Shown here: positions 56,760 to 64,000 of the stretch, piece after piece
Layout of the letters: every line of letters starts with the position of its first letter
Position numbering within the stretch: the first letter of the stretch is position 1
Assembly: GCA_026214975.1 (NCBI GenBank)
Contig: CM047815.1
Location: 76,227,299-76,291,298 of the forward strand
Direction: 5' to 3'
DNA from: Gentiana macrophylla
Taxonomy: Eukaryota; Streptophyta; Magnoliopsida; Gentianales; Gentianaceae
DNA length: 64,000 nt
Program-made: the position numbers and the translations under genes
The notes under the pieces: model-generated
The model's input: only the letters and a program-made list of their open reading frames with translations
Databases searched by the model: none
Told to the model about the DNA's origin: nothing

Positions 56760-57534
56760 GACAACCCTAATGCTTTCGGATATTATCCAGGTCAAGATGT
56801 TTCACATTCACCAGGCACGCGAACGAGTCCTTAGCAGGATGATTGCTTCTCCAACAGCTCATCCTTGATAAACCCACAAATCGAACGTAATGTTTCCTTC
56901 CAATTCTTAATAGAATAAAGATTCTCAAGGACATTAAGTTCCACAGTCGTATCATACTTGGTTCTACGAGAAAAACAATACCGGTTAGGTATCTCATTAC
57001 ATCGCCTAAGGCTAAAGAAGGCTCTAAACTGAGGAATTGTGAATCACATACCCTCTATTGTACAAAATGTGAAAAATCCGATGATAACCCTAATCCTATT
57101 TGGGGAAATTTGGGGCAAGCCTATGTTCTAATAGACTAGAAAGTGAAAAACTGCAGGAATCATTAGAAATCAGAGACCGGAAATAAGTTGCTCGGTATAC
57201 ATTGTACGATAACCCTCATGAGCGGTATCAGCTCTTTGATTTTGAGGGGGAAGGATTGGCTTAAATATTTGTCTATCTATGCCATATTCACCACATAACA
57301 CTGTCATTTGCACAGTTAGAATGGACAGGATAGCCTTGACCGGAGAAGGCCCAATCCCTGCATCGGCCGACATGTCTACGGCATGTGATCCATGAGAAAT
57401 ATCTATAAATTGATATTTAAATAGGGAAGATGTGATTGAGTGCTCTGGGAAACATATCACACAGCCTCAGAGATATCCCTACTAAGGGCTTCATCAGATG
57501 AATCATTCGCACATGATCGTCTACTCGAAGCCAT
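56760..57534 (-). pseudogene. Remnant of a second Tat antisense gene
   Basis: Read right to left from MASSRRSCANDSSDEALS at 57534. After a stop the next frame reads SLFKYQFIDISHGSHAVDMS, LCGEYGIDRQIFKPILPPQN and HEGYRTMYTEQLISGL, which parallels the Gypsy-1 antisense gene (PPPGFCTVYADQLHSGLIFP). Further on, frame-shifted, SRRTKYDTTVELNVLENLYS and IKNWKET appear, like the KKWQERFFVV block of that family. Several stops and frameshifts. It lies just 5' of an LTR in the same relative place and orientation as in Gypsy-1. Confidence 0.6.
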
Positions 57535-57946
57535 AATTTTTAAAATGAAATTATGCAACGGTGAAAGAAGAGACTTACTTGTTTTGTAGGTCTTAGGTAG
57601 GTCTTTTGAAATAAAAGAGGGGACTCATGTTTCGCATAGATGACAACGCTGAAAAGCACAGATGGCGAAAATGTAAGCGGAACAATCCACCTTCTTATAT
57701 AGGTAGAGATGATACTAAAGCAAAGAGGTTTTCTCCTATTGCACAAATCAATGCCATCCACGAGATTTTCCATATGGTTTTTAACAACGTTGCCTTGAGA
57801 TACGTATCAGAATTCAAAATTTGAAAGTACGGCATGTACACGTCACATACGTCATAGACGGTTTGACTTCAGCCTTTCAAGTCATGCCACGTCACTTTAG
57901 TGTAGACTAACTTACAATGATTATCCTAGCTTAGGTCTGGGGGCTT
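57535..57946. other. Gypsy-2 interior, non-coding
   Basis: Stretch between the antisense remnant and the LTR; no frame recognised. It ends in ggtctgggggctt, a purine-rich tract before the LTR. Confidence 0.5.
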
Positions 57947-58673
57947 TGATATTGGTATGAACCGATAATAATACACGTGACACTCTTAAGATTTTAATCG
58001 AGTCATCTTAGCAAATAGGCTAACTTAGGGTTGGCCCACTATTAAGCCTATCCTTTGAAGACTTCGGCAAGGGCTTCACTGACGTGCTTCAGATCATGCT
58101 CAAGACTCAGGTCGTCAACTCAGCTCAGTTCGGACTCTACAAGAATTGCCTTAGCTCGTTTCAGGGTGCCCCGGTTCCAGATAGCCGGCATGACATGCAT
58201 ATGATGTCTGCAGTCCTACATTACCGATATGTTGACAGGTTCACCTCGGTCCTCTACGGGCAGTTCGGGACAGATCGTCCCTGAGCTCGAAAGGCGGTTA
58301 CAGTTAATTAATGGGCTGGATCCAATGATTGATACTCATTGAAGGACATGATCCTACAATTAATTACATTCCATGATTTTCGCCTAATTGAGGCACGATT
58401 GCTCCATGGCAGCATCATAACGGCCCCTCAATCACAAGCCACGAAATCAGAAATTCATAATCAACTTCCCCTTCATGCAAACACTTATATGAACGGCCAT
58501 TCGTCTTCTAATTAGAACTACATTATTGACTTAATTTCATATACACTGAATACGTAAGCAGTCACTATTGACACAACCGCATATCATCAAAACACCATCA
58601 CTTTCACGGTGGGATTATTCTCTAAAGATCTATTTATCCGTTATTTCACCCAAACGATTTCCAAGCATCGTTA
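57947..58673 (+). repeat. 3' LTR of Gypsy-2 (Tat-like)
   Basis: Begins tgatattggtatgaacc right after a polypurine-like tract and ends near acgatttccaagcatcgtta, which resembles the end of the solo LTR at 10896 (acgatttccagcatcgtca). Length about 727 bp. The 5' part of this element is not in the window between Copia-4 and here, so it is truncated. Confidence 0.65.
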
Positions 58674-59245
58674 CCGAGCACTGAAATGATGTTTGAATTT
58701 CCATAAACAAAATTGGAAGCATTATATACATATGAATATCTAGAGTTTTTACATAAATTAAAAAAATAATAAAATATCATTAGTGTATGGCTAAAATATC
58801 TAATATATCCTTCGACTTTCATAAATGTAACAGTTTTAAAATAAGCAAAAGTTATCCCTCAAAAAGAAAAAAACAAATTATTATCTGAATATAAATAATG
58901 GGTATGGTGAGAAAAAATGTTAATATTGTTCTAATAGAGCTATGAATGTTATATAACGACTTATATTTTAATATGGAAGTCGCTAGTATGATATAATGAG
59001 TGATGATACATCCACTACACATAGTATGTAATAAACATAAATTACACACATCTTATCTATTTATTTGAAATAGTACACTTCAATTAAGGAAGGAGGTCTT
59101 AGAGAAATGGAGAATGATAGAAAAGAGATAGCAAATGGGTCAAGATCGACGGTAAGCAACAAAAACAAAGGTTAAAATTTGATTGCTTCTATGTACATGC
59201 ATGTGATCGACCTGATTTAAAATTAACCAGGAATTGTTTTTTTAA
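58674..59245. other. AT-rich non-coding region 3' of the WD40 gene
   Basis: No feature recognised. The last part must include the 3' untranslated region of the minus-strand gene. Confidence 0.5.
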
Positions 59246-60579
59246 TCATCTTGTAATAATCGATGATAGCATAACCTTCCAAACTTTAATTTCTCCGTCA
59301 AAACTCCCGCTAATCACCTTAACCTCGCCGTAAGATTCTTCATTCTCCGGCGCCGGCACCGCTACCGCTACCAATGATCTCACCGGCTTAACATGTCCGT
59401 CCAACACCGTCAAACAGCAGAACTTTCCCTGAAGCCCTCTCTTCCATATCCTCACCGTCCGATCAGCCGATCCACTGATCAACAATTCCGACACGTTAAT
59501 CAAACACAATATAGCTTTACTGTGACCTCTCAATGCACCCGTTACCACCATATGATTTGCACTGTCCTCCCTTTCCCATACCAAAATCGACCGGTCACAG
59601 GCGCCGGAAAACAAAACCGACCCGTCGGAATTAAGTGCTAATGAATTGACAGCTGACTTGTGCTTCTCAAGCGTCGCGATTAATACTAATTTTCTCTCTT
59701 CAAATGGTCTCCCCACACCTTAATCCTCGTATCCGCCGACCCGGTGTAGATTGTACCGTCCGGCGAGATAACGACGGCGTTAATAGCATCATCATGAGCC
59801 TTTACGGAGGCCCCACATCGGAAATTCGGAGCTATCCAAATCTTTAAGTACTTATCCCACGAAACTGATGACAAGAGATCATGCGTCGCTGCTAAACCTG
59901 ACACAGCATCAAAATGCTCCACCCATAATTTCTTCCTGTTCCGTCTAACTTTAATATGATTTGATGGGAAAATAAAATTCTTAACACGATCTTCCAGCGT
60001 AGGTAGTGTGGCAATGTGTTTGTGTTGATTATCCGGCCTGTTGATCATCCAAACCCGGATTTTGCAGTCTTGATGGGCGGTGAAAACTTTTTCATCTAAG
60101 AAAGCTATTGATTTGATAAACCCGGAAGAAGGATCATGGACGTTGAAAGTGTCGAGAATCGAAAACGTGAAGAGATCAAAAACATTGATTTCGTTGCCGG
60201 AGACTGCATAAAGCAGATTTTGGTTGACAGCAAGGCAGTTAACGTGTGCAGCAGGGCGAGGTTTAAGGGTGACGATGCAAACACCGGAGACGGAGAGGTT
60301 TAAGGAATCAAGAGATAGTTTTTGAAGGGATGGAACAGAAGGTAGAGTTAAAATAGAGAGATTGCTTTCAAGGCTGGAATTTGTAAGATTGGAGTCTTGA
60401 GATATTGAAGATGAACTCATTTGACTGTCGGAGAATATACTTGTATCAGAAAGTAGGAGTTTTCTTCTGTTCGTCGGCGGCGGCGACATTGTTATGGGTT
60501 TTGTGACCTGAGAGACGGTGGAGATGCAAGTTGAGGTCTTTGAGGAGGAACATGTTGATAGCCAAGAAGGGAGTTTCAT
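59246..60579 (-). CDS. JINGUBANG-like WD40-repeat protein, one-base frameshift
   Basis: The only clear host gene. The intronless frame starts at 60579 with MKLPSWLSTCSSSKTSTCIS and a Ser/Thr-rich N-terminus (~1-75). WD40 blades end in NVFDL (~135), IRVW (~177), LKIW (~248) and IKVW (~289). After KVWGD the frame is lost by 59686. The overlapping frame (59716-59246) carries LIATLEKHKSAVNSLAL, FSGACDRSILVWERE, ALRGHSKAILCL, SGSADRTVRIWKRG and SGSFDGEIKVWKV, completing seven blades. One extra G in the GGGG run (59711-59714, CCCC on plus) would join both into about 444 residues, close to the family length as I recall it. JINGUBANG-type proteins are plant WD40 scaffold proteins; in Arabidopsis JGB restrains pollen germination. 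Whether the indel is real or a homopolymer sequencing error cannot be told here. Confidence 0.9.
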
Positions 60580-61070
60580 TCTTTTTTGGCTGTGTGTGTT
60601 AACTTTATGGATATAGGGAATGGGCGGGGGGGTAAAGGTGAATTATTTGAGGATAGGGAAGGATTTAGATTAGATGTAGGAGAGTGGTTGGGAATGGTGG
60701 TTGAGGATTTGGGAGGATTAAGTTTTAAACTTATAGATAATTCGATGGGTTATTTTTTTTTAAAAAGTTTTTAATTTTATTTGTTTATGTGGAAATGGTG
60801 AGGAAGGTTGTATTGATGATTTTGATCCGAGATTGTAAGGTAAACAGGAGTGATGTGATGTGCACCAAAGATCCTACTTATTGTATGTGTTTTGGGAGAC
60901 GACTAGAAGAATAAAGTGATAATCTGCGGGGTGTCTTGGTGTTTTTCCAGCCGGCATGCGAGGAGAACACTAATTTTGTGGTAGTCCTAGATAAACCCGG
61001 CCAAATGTGAACAGTCCGTTTAACGGTTTACACTTCTTCTTTTCCGGTTCAGATCACGGTTTTTATAGTA
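60580..61070. other. Upstream region of the WD40 gene
   Basis: Likely contains its promoter. On the minus strand cctatatccataaag (around 60605-60620) is a weak TATA-like match about 30 bp before the ATG; I do not consider it proven. No other gene. Confidence 0.4.
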
Positions 61071-61076
61071 TTTTTT

Positions 61077-62604
61077 TCAAAGATCATAATTGGTGTTCCA
61101 CTTATGCGATACATCTTGCGGCAGTTTGACAGGACGATGACCTTTCTCTTTACAATATTTATACCACTTATGAGTAAGACTATTTCTACTTAACACATGC
61201 GCAATCGAAGATTTTATCGTATTAATATTATAGTAAAAAACTTTTAGACTTTCTTTTACACATAAATTAAAAATATGGCATAAACATTTAACATGAAAAA
61301 ATTTACCACTACAAAGAGGTTCATAATTTTGGGATAAATCGGGAATAGAAGCAGTGTTGTTTGAAAAATTGTCAAAAATATAAAAAACTTTATCTTTTAA
61401 ATCGTATTCGTTAAAAATATCAACTAATAAAGATGAAATGTTAGAAGCATTATGAGCTTCGTTAAATAAACAAAAAGCAATTAACCTTTTTTGGTATCCA
61501 ATTGTTGTCAATCCAGTCACACGACACGCCCAAATAATAATTGTTGGTCCTCCTATCCTCCCATATATCGGCACATACACATACTCAGAATTTATTTGTC
61601 TTCAAACTTTCTTTTCTAATATTTTGTCGTTTAATTTTTTTTTTTTTAAATCTCCATTCAACGTTGCACGAGGGATACGAGTAAAAACCGGTGGCAAAGC
61701 CCCTTGTATATAACTTTCGAAAAGAAGATTCTCGGGAAAGCTAAAAGGAAGACCTATCCCGCAACAAGATCCGTTGTTAAATCTCTACAATTATCACGAG
61801 TGTAAATAAAAAGTTGAGAAGTGTTACCTCCGCTGGAGCTCGGCATGTTTAGCTGGGTTTGAGACGCGTTGTCTTCCAATTTTTCCGGGTGTTTACTTAT
61901 CATATGATTCCGCATCGATCTGTAACCACCACCCGCTTTAAATTTGTATTTAGTGCCATAGAATTTGCACACCCCATAGAAAACTTTCCAGGGTTAGATA
62001 ATGCAAATACATTAGTCCGATGAACCTTTGTGAAAAATTTCGTAAAAATTTTCGATTTTAACTTTTTTCTTGTGCTCCTTCTGGGGTACTTTCATCACCC
62101 TCTAAATCGACTGACTTGGGAGTAGGACCTGCACAGGCTGCACCTGCACCGGCTGCACGACCAGGATTCGGTGTTCTTACAATCCCACGACTCCCACCAT
62201 GTCTTTGTCTAGGACGGGCATTAGTCGAAAATTCATCATCATCATCAACATCAACTTCATCATTTTGAGGCTCATTAGACATTATATCATCGTAATGACA
62301 ATCAAAATCATGAGGATTGAAACCTAAAGGTGTCTCGAAATGAGGACCACGAGTCAGTAAAATGTTGTGATGCAGCAAATCTACCGGTGACAGGGTTTGT
62401 AAAATGTTTGTAAAATGCAGCCTTGTGAACCTCTTTGTAGATTTTACGAAGGTTACAAAGGTTCCCAAAATATTTGTCAAAATCACCGTTAAACCTTTGT
62501 AGATGCAGCAAACTTTGTTGGGAGAGGTCCCACTTTGGTGTCCGACAGTCGTTCGAAGGATTAGTCTCAACAATTGTCTGCGATACATTGTGAAAGCAAA
62601 ACAA
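61077..62604 (-). pseudogene. hAT transposase remnant (BED finger plus RNase H-like part)
   Basis: Read right to left. An N-terminal acidic/Gly-rich region (DDIMSNEPQNDEVDVDDDDE .. GRAAGAGAACAG) in the 62588-62058 frame precedes a BED-type zinc finger near 61970, VCKFYGTKYKFKAGGGYRSM, then RNHMISKHPEK; the second Cys appears as Tyr. After frameshifts near 61750 follows FPENLLFESYIQGALPPVF, then YVPIYGRIGGPTI and YQKRLIAFCLFNEAHN, DIFNEYDLKDKVFYIFDNFS, NNTASIPDL, FFHVKCLCHIFNLCVKESLK and DVSHKWNTNYDL. These are the conserved blocks of plant hAT (Ac-like, RICESLEEPER-type) transposases. The C-terminal hATC dimerisation domain is missing and several stops and shifts are present, so it is inactive. 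Confidence 0.85.
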
Positions 62605-62944
62605 TAAATAAAATATTATGATAAAACACTAATTAATAAGTTGTTTTAAATTGATGGTTGTGATAAATCATTATACAACAATGATTAATGACTTATATTA
62701 AGTGGGATGGTTGTAATAATGTCTTATACACTCTTTCACACGTAATAATTATGTGATTTGGATGCATCACAATTTTTCACTTGATACAAGTAATGAATCA
62801 TTGTTTTACTATAAATTTCCTCGCACACGAGACTATGTCGCGCCTCTTTAACCCTAGCAAATTGTGTAACAAATTAAACAATGATAGTGCCACAACAAAA
62901 TACATAATACGCTTAACACAATTGATTATGATATGGTATATATT
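62605..62944. other. Non-coding AT-rich stretch
   Basis: No gene recognised. Parts (ccacaacaaaatac, cttaacacaatt) echo the inverted repeat that follows. Confidence 0.45.
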
Positions 62945-63135
62945 GATTTCTATGGGTCTTATGAAGATCCATAATGTAAAGTGTGTTGTGACACTTATTC
63001 TGATTATTTTGTTGTGAAACAAATATTTTTCTAGCCAATTTTATTTAGAAAATGTTTGTTCCACAACAAAATGGTCACAAAAAGTGACACAACACATTTT
63101 ACACAATTAATATTTATGAGACTCATAGGAATTAA
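62945..63135. repeat. Inverted repeat (foldback/MITE candidate)
   Basis: The left arm cttatgaagatccataatgt, aaagtgtgttgtgacac, attttgttgtgaaacaa pairs with the right arm ttgttccacaacaaaat, gtgacacaacacatttt, aatatttatgagactcat, around tttttctagccaattttattt. Arms ~75 bp with mismatches. No clear target duplication. Confidence 0.62.
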
Positions 63136-63267
63136 TAGGGTCTCATATTATAATCAAGGGTGTAAAAATGTATTGTGTTATTTTATCGAGTCATTATGAC
63201 TACTTATTTTATTTTGATTGCCATTAGTGTGACATGGTACCATATCAAATAGAAATTGTGAACGTGG

Positions 63268-63460
63268 TCGGTATATGATCTAATGATAAAGTGTTAGGAT
63301 GCTTTAAAATAGTAGATGAATAGCTGGAGTGTGGAGATTTGAATCTCGTACATAGAAGGTTTCTGTCTATGAGTCGGAAGCACTAGGTTTCGTTTACCTG
63401 ATTAACATCTTCACTAATCACGTAGGACAAATGTTAGAGTTTAACCATTTTTTGAAATTG
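63268..63460 (+). repeat. tRNA-derived SINE-like sequence
   Basis: A box-A-like tatgatctaatgataaagtg at about 63273 and a box-B-like agatttgaatctcg at about 63338 are spaced as in a tRNA-derived Pol III promoter. A ~100-bp body and a T-rich end (ccatttttt) follow. Related copies are needed to confirm it. Confidence 0.42.
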
Positions 63461-64000
63461 TGAATACCAATACAGACCCTTTATTAATTTGTGGAAAACA
63501 TCAGCCCAAAATTTAAGTGTTGAATCTTTTTTTAAATAGTGAAACGAGTGTGACATGGTGGTTCAGTACCACCATAAAATTGCTAGCATTATGGGTTGGT
63601 TCTAGAAACATGAATTATGTCATAATAATTAAGACGTTTTTTAAAAGACATTAAGACATTTTTATGTCATTGATAAAAAACTAAATCATATTAATTGATA
63701 CCGCTTATTACATAATTAATGGTGAAATAACGTGTTGTTTTCTATTGTAACATCCTAAAATTTAGGTGAAAAGATAATTATTATGTATGTCATTGATATA
63801 GTATAGAACTTATTAATTATAATTATAATCACAGTAATTAACGGTTTAATTTTTTTATTGTTTCAATTGCAGGATAGTGATTTAGGCACAGAAGTTGTGC
63901 ACAGAATTCATCCACACAACACTTTATAACCACATATTTTAACACTTAAAAAGAAAACAAAATAACACAAAAATTCTGGACCACAAAATCACAAATTTCG
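63461..64000. other. Non-coding AT-rich end of window
   Basis: No gene, RNA or clear transposon recognised. Confidence 0.45.

Overview
The window is nuclear DNA of a flowering plant, most likely a eudicot; I cannot name the species. It is an AT-rich, gene-poor region built almost entirely from nested retrotransposons. Signs of this are Ty1/copia elements with initiator-Met-tRNA primer sites, a Ty3/gypsy Tat-lineage element with two RNase H domains, long non-coding LTR elements primed by a tRNA-Asp-like site, an L1-type LINE, hAT remnants and many MITEs. I found one convincing host gene, a JINGUBANG-like WD40-repeat gene at 59.2-60.6 kb on the minus strand, and its frame is broken by one base.

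Layout. 0-1.25 kb: LINE reverse transcriptase remnant (minus). 1.9-2.65 kb: internally deleted copia (Copia-0) whose right LTR holds a MITE. 3.95-5.4 and 6.86-8.54 kb: two short LTR elements without genes (TRIM-1, TRIM-2), the second with a tandem array. 10.25-10.9 kb: gypsy-type solo LTR. 10.95-15.3 kb: complete but decayed Copia-1 with three ~180-bp leader repeats and no recognisable gag core. 15.3-18.2 kb: cluster of MITEs and a 324-bp hAT-like element. 18.2-27.9 kb: Tat-lineage Gypsy-1, inserted into a MITE. It carries gag, protease, RT, RNase H, archaeal-type RNase H and integrase, then a ~56-bp tandem array, then a spliced three-exon gene on the opposite strand.

28-29.7 kb: MITEs and short duplications. 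29.8-39.9 kb: Copia-2, split in its gag by LARD-1 (31.0-38.3 kb, minus, TSD ctcca). 39.9-52.85 kb: SIRE-like Copia-3, split in its 5' LTR by LARD-2 (40.2-46.4 kb, minus, TSD aggga). 52.85-53.7 kb: Tork-like LTR fragment. 53.9-56.4 kb: 3' end of Copia-4, interrupted by a solo LTR of the LARD-2 family (TSD tgata). 56.8-58.7 kb: 3' end of a second Tat element with a remnant of the same antisense gene. 59.2-60.6 kb: WD40 gene. 61.1-62.6 kb: decayed hAT transposase. 62.9-64 kb: inverted repeat and a SINE-like sequence.

The nesting gives relative ages: Copia-2 is older than LARD-1, Copia-3 older than LARD-2, Copia-4 older than its solo LTR, and a MITE older than Gypsy-1. By eye, LTR pairs differ at 2 of 171 positions (Copia-1), about 2 % (LARD-1) and about 5 % (Gypsy-1). 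No element looks autonomous now. The most noteworthy item is the antisense gene of Gypsy-1: its GT-AG introns keep one frame across three exons, broken only by two TAG codons.
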